A stretch of DNA of 64,000 bases, taken from positions 72,501-136,500 of the forward strand of contig JADKIQ010000003.1 in NCBI GenBank assembly GCA_016721245.1, given 5' to 3'. Position numbers and translations under genes: made by a program. Each line of letters starts with the position of its first letter. Position 1 is the stretch's first letter. The stretch is from Sphingobacteriales bacterium (lineage in GTDB: Bacteria > Bacteroidota > Bacteroidia > Chitinophagales > JADIYW01). Shown one piece after another: positions 37,623 through 44,344 of the stretch. The notes beneath the pieces were generated by a model. The model was not told the DNA's origin, made no database searches, and was given only the letters and a program-made list of their open reading frames with translations.

Positions 37623-38204
37623 TTACCATTTATCTTTCTCATCCATAAATTTTTCCAGCAGAATTTTTTTAGCTCTGTGTAGCTGTACTTTTATGGTACC
37701 TACCGGGATGTTTAATTCTTCGGAGATTTCTTCGTAACTGTATTCTTTAAAATAGCGCAAGGCAATGACCCGCGAAAAAATTTCATCCATAGAACTCACT
37801 ACATGCTGTAATTTATCGATGCGCTGAGATTTTATTAAATCCATTTCAGGATTGGAATGCGTGCTGAAATTCAGGTTATCCAGAATTGCTTTACCTTCTT
37901 TTTCCAGAGAAACTTTGTCGATGCTTTTTTTACGCAGGAAGTCAATACAGGTGTTGGAGGTGATTTTATACAACCAGGTAGAAAAGGCAAAATCCGCAGA
38001 ATACTGGTCGAGATGGTCGAATGCTTTGGCAAAGGCTTCTATCGTCAGATCTTCCGCGTCTTCAGGTGTTTTTACAATTTTTAAAATCAAATGATACACC
38101 GATTTTTTGTACTTCTCCATCAAAGCTGTATAAGCCTTCTGGTCGCCTTTTTTAGCGGCAGTCAGTAATTCGTTATCAATCGTATTGTGCGCCTTTACTT
38201 CCAA
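37623..38204 (-). CDS. ECF-type RNA polymerase sigma factor
   Basis: This sigma-70 family factor of about 193 residues has region 2 (KAYTALMEKYKKSVYHLI, EDLTIEAFAKAFDHLDQY, FSTWLYKITSN) and region 4 (VIALRYFKEYSYEEISEEL, GTIKVQLHRAKKIL). An ATG at 38258 would overlap the upstream glycosyltransferase gene by 64 bases; a TTG at 38204 overlaps it by only ten and keeps all of region 2, so I prefer it. No anti-sigma gene is adjacent. Confidence 0.85.
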   Translation of the reverse strand: MEVKAHNTIDNELLTAAKKGDQKAYTALMEKYKKSVYHLILKIVKTPEDAEDLTIEAFAKAFDHLDQYSADFAFSTWLYKITSNTCIDFLRKKSIDKVSLEKEGKAILDNLNFSTHSNPEMDLIKSQRIDKLQHVVSSMDEIFSRVIALRYFKEYSYEEISEELNIPVGTIKVQLHRAKKILLEKFMDEKDKW

Positions 38205-39283
38205 TTTTTTACAGGTTTTAACTGGCTCCAAAGACCCAGTGTGACAGTAAAAATACAATATAAAATATCATTTAATAACGAGAAGTACCAACGTTTGTTT
38301 AAGTGTAAAAAATAATCCAGGCTTAAATTCAACAACGTTATAGAAATAAAATAGAAGAAGAAAATTCCAGCGGATATATTCTTTTCATTAGAATCCGAAA
38401 ATAGCAAATAAAACAGGCAGGCATACGTCAATAATTTAGTAAATAAATATGCACCCAACTGCATTCGATGCGATAGTTTATATAAACTTCCGCTTTCGTA
38501 ATGTCTCAGTTTTTGTTGTATCCAATCTGCCCATGTTTTCTTTGGTTCGCTAATCGTAAAACTTTCTTTTGATAAGCAAACGGCAGTATTGTCTTTTGTA
38601 GCCAAAGATTGAATCGCTAAATCATCATCGCCGGAAGCAATGGATAATTCTTCTGCAGACCATTTTTTTGATTTTAATAAAACAGCGTTGTACAATACAT
38701 TTCTGCCCACACTCATATACGGATTTCCCACTAAGGCAAAACCAAGATATTGTAAAGCGGTTTGAGCGGTTTCGTATTCAATTAACCCATTTAAAAAAGA
38801 CGACTCTGTTTTATAAGGTGAAATGCCCAATACGATTTTTTTCTCTTCCGTAATACAATTTACCATTTCAGCAACCCAGTTTTCAGAAACCGGCCAGCAG
38901 TCCGCATCCGTTAATAAAATCAACTCCTTTTTTGCTGCTTCAATTCCTTTTTGTAAAGCGTACTTTTTACCTAACCCAATTTTCTCGTCTTTAGATAGAT
39001 TAATAATTGTCAATCGTTCATCATTAATTGTTAATCGTTCATCAGAGCCATCATCTACCAGAATCACTTCAAAATCCGGATAGTGCTGATTTAAGATAGC
39101 AGGTAGGTTTTTAAGCAGATTTTCCGTTTCGTTTTTTGCACAGATAATAACCGAAACTGATTTGAGATTATTGGAATCAGGTTTATTAGATTTTTTCTTC
39201 TTTATAATCACAAAGATCAACACTAATTGATAAACAACCTGATAAATACAGCAAATAACAAATAAATACAGCAGGAAATTCAC
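38195..39283 (-). CDS. Family 2 glycosyltransferase with membrane segments
   Basis: This 362-residue GT-A fold enzyme has an N-terminal membrane helix, SVSVIICAKNE, the first aspartates in VDDGS (77-80), the DxD-type TDADCWP, and QQKLRHYESG like the Q-x-x-R-W motif of processive enzymes. Three or so membrane helices lie at the C-terminus. Residues 81-94 (DERLTINDERLTII) are encoded by a heptamer array inserted right after the VDDGS motif. GTG is the start. The sugar and acceptor are unknown. The sigma factor gene overlaps its 3' end. Confidence 0.85.
   Translation of the reverse strand: MNFLLYLFVICCIYQVVYQLVLIFVIIKKKKSNKPDSNNLKSVSVIICAKNETENLLKNLPAILNQHYPDFEVILVDDGSDERLTINDERLTIINLSKDEKIGLGKKYALQKGIEAAKKELILLTDADCWPVSENWVAEMVNCITEEKKIVLGISPYKTESSFLNGLIEYETAQTALQYLGFALVGNPYMSVGRNVLYNAVLLKSKKWSAEELSIASGDDDLAIQSLATKDNTAVCLSKESFTISEPKKTWADWIQQKLRHYESGSLYKLSHRMQLGAYLFTKLLTYACLFYLLFSDSNEKNISAGIFFFYFISITLLNLSLDYFLHLNKRWYFSLLNDILYCIFTVTLGLWSQLKPVKNWK
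39004..39045 (-). repeat. Heptamer array translated inside the glycosyltransferase
   Basis: On the minus strand the units read CTGATGA, ACGATTA, ACAATTA, ATGATGA, ACGATTG and ACAATTA. They encode a 7-residue peptide repeat (DERLTIN, DERLTII). Three heptamers make seven codons, so the frame is kept. Confidence 0.88.
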
Positions 39284-39336
39284 TCAATAAAAATAAAGGT
39301 TTTTATCGTATTTTTGACTTTTAAAATTTAATAAAT

Positions 39337-39483
39337 AACCACATAGATACTAGAACAAAGAATTTATTCTTTCTATGTTTTCTGTTTTCAAAATATAAAG
39401 AAATATTCTCGATATTATAAACGGATTACACAGATTATACAAAAGTTGAATTTTTTTAAGAAAAACTATGTGTCTATGTGTTT
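39337..39483. repeat. Imperfect inverted repeat upstream of tgt
   Basis: AACCACATAGATAC (39337-39350) and GTGTCTATGTGTTT (39470-39483) pair with two mismatches and enclose about 120 bases, including ACGGATTACACAGATTAT. It fills most of the 205-base gap before tgt. A perfect TATTTTTG box at 39309-39316 may be the tgt promoter with a long leader containing this structure. Confidence 0.5.
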
Positions 39484-39488
39484 AAATA

Positions 39489-40619
39489 ATGAAATACGAA
39501 ATACAGCATACAGACGAACACTCAAAAGCCCGCGCGGGAATTATCACAACCGAGCACGGCGATATTGAAACACCTATTTTTATGCCGGTGGGAACACAGG
39601 GCACCGTAAAAGCAGTTCATTTTTCCGAACTGGAAACGGAAATACACGCCCAGATTATTTTGGGAAATACCTATCACTTATACCTGCGTCCCGGCTTAGA
39701 CATTTTGAAAAAAGCGGGTGGCTTACATGCCTTCAATACCTGGCAAAAGCCCATATTGACGGACAGCGGAGGCTATCAGGTGTATTCTTTATCGCACCGC
39801 AGAAAACTAAATGAACAGGGCGTTACCTTTCAATCGCACATTGATGGCAGCCGGCATTTGTTTACCCCGGAAAATGTGATGGATACGCAACGCATCATCG
39901 GAGCCGATTTCATTATGGCCTTTGATGAATGCACGCCCTATCCCTGCGATTACAGATACGCAAAAAAATCTCTGAAAATTACGCACGACTGGCTGCAGCG
40001 ATGCATACAGCGTTTCGATACGACCGAACCTTTATATGGTTATGAGCAAACGCTAATTCCCATTGTGCAGGGTTCTGTCTATAAGGATTTACGTACCGAA
40101 TCGGCAGAATTTATCGCCGCGCAGAACCGGCCGGCAAATGCCATCGGCGGACTGGCGGTGGGCGAACCGGCAGAAATTATGTATGAGATGACGGATTTGG
40201 TGTGTAGCATTTTGCCGAAAGACAAGCCGCGTTACCTGATGGGGGTGGGCACACCCGCTAATATTCTGGAATCTATTGCACTCGGAATTGATATGTTTGA
40301 CTGTGTAATGCCGACGAGAAATGCGCGTCACGGTTTGCTGTTTACATCCGAAGGCATGATCAATATTAAAAACAGTAAATGGAAAGAAGATTTTTCGCCG
40401 ATAGATAAAAATGTACCGGCTTCTACCAGTCAGAAACATACGAAAGCATATTTGCGTCATTTGTTTGTGGTGGAAGAGTATCTGGCGGCGCAAATCGCCA
40501 GTTTACACAATCTGTCATTTTATTTATGGCTGGTGAAGGAAGCACGTACTAAGATTAAAGAAGGTACCTTTACAACATGGAAAAATGAAATGGTTCCGAA
40601 ATTATCTAATAGGTTATAA
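39489..40619 (+). CDS. tgt: tRNA-guanine transglycosylase (queuosine), zinc site cysteines replaced
   Basis: This 376-residue enzyme exchanges guanine 34 for preQ1 in tRNA. The general base motif LTDSGGYQVYSL and the nucleophile motif DCVMPTRNARHG are present, as are RPANAIGGLAVGE and GVGTPANIL. The structural zinc site should read C-x-C-x-x-C followed by a histidine 26 residues after the last cysteine. Here the cysteine positions 309, 311 and 314 are Val, Ala and Ser (VPASTS), while His340 remains. Both neighbouring blocks (KHTKAYLRHLF, QIASLHNL) align without gaps, so it is not a frame artefact. Confidence 0.95.
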   Translation: MKYEIQHTDEHSKARAGIITTEHGDIETPIFMPVGTQGTVKAVHFSELETEIHAQIILGNTYHLYLRPGLDILKKAGGLHAFNTWQKPILTDSGGYQVYSLSHRRKLNEQGVTFQSHIDGSRHLFTPENVMDTQRIIGADFIMAFDECTPYPCDYRYAKKSLKITHDWLQRCIQRFDTTEPLYGYEQTLIPIVQGSVYKDLRTESAEFIAAQNRPANAIGGLAVGEPAEIMYEMTDLVCSILPKDKPRYLMGVGTPANILESIALGIDMFDCVMPTRNARHGLLFTSEGMINIKNSKWKEDFSPIDKNVPASTSQKHTKAYLRHLFVVEEYLAAQIASLHNLSFYLWLVKEARTKIKEGTFTTWKNEMVPKLSNRL

Positions 40620-40654
40620 TGAACGATTAACAATGAACGATTAACAATTAATAT
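40620..40654 (+). repeat. Heptamer array, AACGATT/AACAATG type, left of the four-helix-bundle gene
   Basis: Units TGAACGA, TTAACAA, TGAACGA, TTAACAA and TTAATAT start right after the tgt stop codon. The array on the other side of the next gene (41021-41055) is the same type in inverse orientation. Confidence 0.88.
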
Positions 40655-40670
40655 ATTGCAGAATTGAAAT

Positions 40671-41030
40671 ATGGAAAAGGAATTATCAAAAAATTTAATT
40701 GTCAGTTTAAGTTTTGAGTTTGCTTTGGAAATTATTGAATATTGTGAATTGTTGGAAGAAAAGAGAAAATATGTTATTTCAAATCAATTATTAAAATCAG
40801 GAACTTCCATCGGTGCAAATGTAAAAGAAGCACAAAATGCGGAGAGCAAGGCTGATTTTATTCATAAACTAAAAATTGCATTGAAAGAGGCTGAAGAGAC
40901 GGAATATTGGTTGCAGTTATGTTTAAGTGCAAAGCAATATCCGAATCCTGAAAATTTACTGGATAAAATAAAATCTTTGCTAAAAATCTTAACCAAAATA
41001 ATCAATACATCAAAAAATAACAATCGTTAA
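40671..41030 (+). CDS. Four-helix-bundle protein (23S rRNA intervening-sequence type, S23-like)
   Basis: This 119-residue helical protein fits the family first found in 23S rRNA intervening sequences: LSFEFALEIIEYCELLEEK, a QLLKSGTSIGANVKEAQ signature, and KADFIHKLKIALKEAEET. The molecular role of the family is unclear; a member works with diversity-generating retroelements, but no reverse transcriptase is here. The gene is enclosed by two heptamer arrays of the same class in opposite directions, and its stop codon is the first three bases of a repeat unit. Confidence 0.88.
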   Translation: MEKELSKNLIVSLSFEFALEIIEYCELLEEKRKYVISNQLLKSGTSIGANVKEAQNAESKADFIHKLKIALKEAEETEYWLQLCLSAKQYPNPENLLDKIKSLLKILTKIINTSKNNNR

Positions 41031-41055
41031 TCGTTCATTGTTCATCGTTAATCAA
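41021..41055 (-). repeat. Heptamer array, inverse copy right of the four-helix-bundle gene
   Basis: On the plus strand the units are CAATCGT, TAATCGT, TCATTGT, TCATCGT and TAATCAA. In reverse complement they give AACGATG, AACAATG, AACGATT, AACGATT, the class seen at 40620. The first unit and a half encode the last residues and stop of the preceding gene. Confidence 0.88.
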
Positions 41056-41059
41056 ACTC

Positions 41060-42139
41060 TTGAAAACACTCGACTGGTATATCATCAAAAAGTTCCTCGT
41101 TACTTTTTTCTTCGCCATCTTTTTGCTGAGTGCGATTGCCATTGTGATTGATATTACGGAGAAAATTGATGATTTTATCGGAAACCATGCACCCTTACAT
41201 GCCATCATTTTTGATTATTACCTGAATTTTATTCCGTGGATCGGATTGATGCTGGCGCCTATTTTTGTGTTTATTTCTGTCGTTTATTTTACCTCGCGTT
41301 TAACAGCCAATACGGAAATTATTTGCATGCTGAATGGTGGCGTTAGTTTTTACAGATTGTTATTTCCGTACATGTTCACGGCAACTTTACTGGCTTTATT
41401 ATTCGGATATTACAACCATCATTTGCTGCCGAAATCCAATAAGGTGAAAATTAAATTTGAGGAAACCTACGCTTCTAAAAAAGACCAGCGCAGCTCGGAT
41501 ATCAACTATCATTTTCAAATAGGAAAAGATACCTTCGTTTACACACAATCCTATGATATAAATGCCAACTCCGGCTTTAAATTCACGATGGAGGAAATTA
41601 AAAAAAAGGTACAGGGTTTTAAATTTACTGCGGAAAATATGCAGTGGGATACGACAAAAAAGAAATGGAAACTGACGAACTGGACCTTCCGTAAAAGTCT
41701 GGGCAAATACGATTCTATTGGCCGCGGATTGGATACTTTTATGGTGCTGCCGATTACAACAAAAGAATATGTGAAGCAGAATTACGATATCGAAACGATG
41801 ACTACCGTTGAGCTGAAACAGTTTATTGTCGACCAGATTCATAAAGGAAATGAGAACATTAAAATTTATGAAGTGGAAAAATACCGCAGAACGGCCATTC
41901 CGTTTTCTACCATTATATTAACGCTGATTGCCGTGGCCATGACGACCAAGAAAGTGCGCAACGGCATGGGTTTGTATATTGTGGCAGGTATGTTGCTGAG
42001 CGGTGCCTACATTATCATTCAGCAGTTTTCTACGGTATTTGCCACCAAAGGCAACCTCGATCCGTTGATTGCCGTTTGGATACCCAATATCATTTTCGGA
42101 GTGATTGCATTCTTATTGATTTTGAGGGCACCAAAATAA
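41060..42139 (+). CDS. LptF/LptG family lipopolysaccharide export permease
   Basis: This 359-residue YjgP/YjgQ family protein has the typical start (LDWYIIKKFLVTFFFAIFLL), three N-terminal and three C-terminal membrane helices, and a periplasmic beta-jellyroll domain between them. With LptB it extracts lipopolysaccharide from the inner membrane. The start is TTG at 41060, five bases after a heptamer array. Whether it is LptF or LptG cannot be told. Confidence 0.9.
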   Translation: MKTLDWYIIKKFLVTFFFAIFLLSAIAIVIDITEKIDDFIGNHAPLHAIIFDYYLNFIPWIGLMLAPIFVFISVVYFTSRLTANTEIICMLNGGVSFYRLLFPYMFTATLLALLFGYYNHHLLPKSNKVKIKFEETYASKKDQRSSDINYHFQIGKDTFVYTQSYDINANSGFKFTMEEIKKKVQGFKFTAENMQWDTTKKKWKLTNWTFRKSLGKYDSIGRGLDTFMVLPITTKEYVKQNYDIETMTTVELKQFIVDQIHKGNENIKIYEVEKYRRTAIPFSTIILTLIAVAMTTKKVRNGMGLYIVAGMLLSGAYIIIQQFSTVFATKGNLDPLIAVWIPNIIFGVIAFLLILRAPK

Positions 42140-42350
42140 TTTGCATCACTGAGCTTACAGAGATTCATGTAGTTTACAGAGAAACTAATGGTCTACTGTA
42201 ATGCCGCGAAAGCCCCGCCCTCACATGTGTTGTCACCTGTCGACTACAAACCCGTTTATTTTCCATTGATTGTACACTCCTGAATTTATGAAATAAAATT
42301 CCTTTGAAAATACGTATTCATTATGGCTCAGTGGTCGCACAGGTCACACG

Positions 42351-42473
42351 ACCCGTCGAGGAGCCATAGAGGAAGTCAATACACCGGAAACCATTGCAAC
42401 GAAAGTGTTGCAACTAGAACATGAATTTTTTCCGCGCTTGATAGAAGAATATGTGTTGAGCGGGAAAGCATGA
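42351..42473 (+). pseudogene. 3' remnant of purN (phosphoribosylglycinamide formyltransferase)
   Basis: One frame reads RGAIEEVNTPETIATKVLQ and then LEHEFFPRLIEEYVLSGKA before a stop at 42471. This matches the C-terminal end of PurN (TPExxAxKVxxLExxxxP followed by a helix). Nothing upstream in the window continues the gene. The region from 42140 to here otherwise holds ACAGAGA-type short repeats (about 42150-42185) and no other recognised gene. purH lies 2.2 kb further on. Confidence 0.6.
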
Positions 42474-42511
42474 AACCCGGCGAAAATGATGGAGATGCTA
42501 AATAGCCTTTT

Positions 42512-43210
42512 TCAGCAGATCAATAACAAGCGGCTCTCTCCGGCTTTTTCTGTTGGTGCACGGTGAATACAAGGAGCTACCTGACTTTCGGGATGATCTA
42601 CCGCCAATCTCCATAAGTGACCGAGACCTAAGCTGAAAGGTTGTGCTTTGGGTTTGGCCTGATAGTGCAAGTCAAAGAAATGTTCATTTAAAAAGGATTC
42701 AAAACCTTCCTCTGTTCCACCATATAGTTTTTTGAGCGCATCCCGTATTTCGGGCAACAGCACTTTTTGTTCGGCTTGTGCATTGGGCAGTATTTCACTC
42801 GACTCGCCATAGTAAGTGCATAAAAAGGTGTCGGTTGGTACAGGAGAGCGATCTACATGAAAAGAATAGACATCGGTTGGGAAAAACGGGAAGCTTTCAT
42901 CTCTTTCATAGCATCGGATCAGATTAAGTATGGGAGATGCACCCTGCGCTTTCAGCATCTTCAGGTCATTTAAAAGAATGGCACGGGCAAGCTGCCCCTG
43001 TTCACTCAGGGAAAGCGCACAAAGCAGCTCCTCGTCAAGTTCCTCCATATTTTCGTTCAGTTCTATCTTTTGAACAATCTCGGAAAAATCACCGCTTAGT
43101 GTACGCGTCCAGCAGATTGCATTCATTTCTCCATGAAAAGGCGTGGAAACAAGGTCTTGAAAATTCGTGACACGGTGTATGTGATGCTCAGCGGTGGATA
43201 AATCTGTCAT
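42512..43210 (-). CDS. DUF1826 domain protein
   Basis: This 232-residue protein carries the DUF1826 landmarks FHVDRSPVPTDTFLCTYYG, WRLAVDHPES and CIHRAPTEKAGESRLLL. The family often occurs near zinc-responsive COG0523 GTPases, but none is here. The three His/Asp-containing motifs suggest a metal or cofactor site (inference). Its codon use looks more GC-rich than its neighbours, which fits acquisition from elsewhere. It lies in the same orientation as the attC-flanked cassette just upstream. Confidence 0.8.
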   Translation of the reverse strand: MTDLSTAEHHIHRVTNFQDLVSTPFHGEMNAICWTRTLSGDFSEIVQKIELNENMEELDEELLCALSLSEQGQLARAILLNDLKMLKAQGASPILNLIRCYERDESFPFFPTDVYSFHVDRSPVPTDTFLCTYYGESSEILPNAQAEQKVLLPEIRDALKKLYGGTEEGFESFLNEHFFDLHYQAKPKAQPFSLGLGHLWRLAVDHPESQVAPCIHRAPTEKAGESRLLLIC

Positions 43211-43297
43211 AATGGGTATACGTCTAAAATTATTTCATCTGCTACTATGGAGGCTTACGGTACTTTAAGGTAATCAAAGAGGCTATAAGGCAAAGCT

Positions 43298-43430
43298 TGG
43301 ATAACGGTTGAAAATTGGCGATGGTTGTGCGTGTTTAGCACAAACTATCACTTATTTACAAATGTAATTTATTACACAAAACTTTAATTACCAAATCTAC
43401 CACAACTATTGCCAATTTTTTGTTAGCAGT
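43298..43430 (-). other. attC-like recombination site A (downstream of the cassette gene)
   Basis: On the minus strand CTAACAAAAAATTGGCAATA begins just after the cassette gene. Its mate (GATGGTTGTG side, 43301-43329) ends in CGTTATCC. The two arms pair over about 20 bases with few mismatches (ATTGGC, GTTGTG blocks), leaving a loop of about 70 bases. TAAC and GTTA at the two ends, imperfect arms and a length of about 130 bases fit integron attC sites. Confidence 0.6.
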
Positions 43431-43440
43431 AGGCATTTTT

Positions 43441-43968
43441 TTAATTGCAAGTTGTATATGGATTTTCACATTGTTTGTCGGGTTGTAACCATCCTTTTTT
43501 TATTTTTCCTTTATATTTGATAGAAACAAAAACCCATTCTTTATAGCATTTTTCAATAGTGTAAAGTTGGTTTGTCCAATCAGGAATTGTCGAAAAAATT
43601 TTTGATTTCGTATCAGCTTTTGAATACAAATACAATGTTTCATCTGACCTGTAGTTTCTTGCATAAGTTCCTATTGCTTTTGATTTTTTCACCCAACCTG
43701 AAATGTAGCTGTCTTCTGTCAAAGCAAAACCAATAATCACATGGAGAAAGTCTAAGCTATCATTGTCAATCGACATTACTAAATAATTCTCTCCTTTTAT
43801 GTTGTTCTTCAATTTTTTAATTTGATTTCCATTTGGTTAGTCAAAAACTAATATGTCACCTTTGTATTCAGTATCAACTAATGCACCGCAATTGCATTTT
43901 GTTTTAGTTTGTCCTAAAACTTTAAAAGACATAACTGTTAAGATGAATATGATTAATTGTCGTGTCAT
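43441..43968 (-). CDS. SH3-like exported protein in an attC-flanked cassette, in-frame stop at codon 44
   Basis: From ATG 43968 a signal peptide (MTRQLIIFILTVMSFKVLG) is followed by a small Cys-containing segment and an SH3-like domain (GYTxR-type spacing, KKGWLQPDKQ near the end). Codon 44 is TAA (43837-43839) in the phrase VFD*PNGNQIKKLKNN, with the same frame continuing on both sides to 43441, 175 residues in all. It is either a nonsense mutation or a read error. The gene fills the space between two attC-like sites, starting 12 bases after one and ending 11 bases before the other, exactly like an integron cassette. Confidence 0.65.
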
Positions 43969-43978
43969 ATACGCTTAC

Positions 43979-44070
43979 CGCTAACGTCCGGCAGCTTTGT
44001 GAAGTGAGTTGACACCGATGAACTATTTAAAGGAGGTCAACTCATTTTACAAAACTGCCTGTTAGGCGCT
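43979..44070 (-). other. attC-like recombination site B (upstream of the cassette gene)
   Basis: The minus strand begins GCGCCTAACAGGCAGTTTTG and ends GCTGCCGGACGTTAGCGG. The arms 43980-44013 and 44036-44069 pair almost throughout (GGCAG, TTTGT, TGAGTTGAC blocks) with single mismatches and two extra bases on one side, around a loop of about 22 bases. The outer box GCCTAAC fits the RYYYAAC consensus of integron sites, and GTTAGC is on the other end. Confidence 0.65.
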
Positions 44071-44226
44071 GTTTTAGTTTATGCAATTTACTAAAACAGT
44101 TCCAGTTTTAAGCTGCTCGCACTGCAAAACATTTAGATAAAAATTATTGTCGTAAATACTTGTATTTCCGCAGTCATTTTGTCGTGAAAACTCATTTTAT
44201 CAAAACGATAAGTTACACTCAAAATA

Positions 44227-44255
44227 TTGTTTCTCAATTTTTTTTTGTAACTTTG
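44227..44255 (+). promoter_or_regulatory. Promoter of a possible small RNA
   Basis: TTG at 44227-44229 and the perfect TAACTTTG at 44248-44255 are 18 bases apart, the arrangement of a strong Bacteroidota promoter. No open reading frame follows; a folded element does. Confidence 0.55.
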
Positions 44256-44344
44256 CTGAGTATTAAGCGTCTCACGCTTTAAAGAGTAAACTCTTTCCGC
44301 GATTCGTCGCCAATACTCAAAGTAAAAATCAATTTATTTTTACT
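44256..44344 (+). ncRNA. Candidate structured small RNA (cloverleaf plus terminator)
   Basis: Directly after the promoter, GAGTATT (44258-44264) pairs with AATACTC (44312-44318). Three hairpins sit inside: AAGCGT-CTC-ACGCTT, AAAGAGT-AA-ACTCTTT and GCGA-TTCG-TCGC. A U-rich hairpin (AGTAAAAAT with ATTTTTACT, 44321-44344) follows as a possible terminator. No tRNA or known RNA family signature is seen. Confidence 0.45.

Noticed and set aside
39489..40619. Tgt-like protein as a DNA-modifying paralogue (DpdA type)
   Set aside because: Length, the RPANAIGGLAVGE and DCVMPTRNARHG motifs and the solitary context fit ordinary tRNA Tgt; no dpd cluster genes are present.
40671..41030. S23-like protein as the Avd partner of a diversity-generating retroelement
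   Set aside because: No reverse transcriptase, template repeat or variable repeat is found in the window.
22288..41055. Heptamer arrays as a CRISPR
   Set aside because: Units are 7 bases, directly adjacent and degenerate, with no spacers and no cas genes nearby.
44258..44318. Cloverleaf as a tRNA gene
   Set aside because: The stems have the wrong lengths and there is no anticodon loop, T-loop consensus or CCA end.
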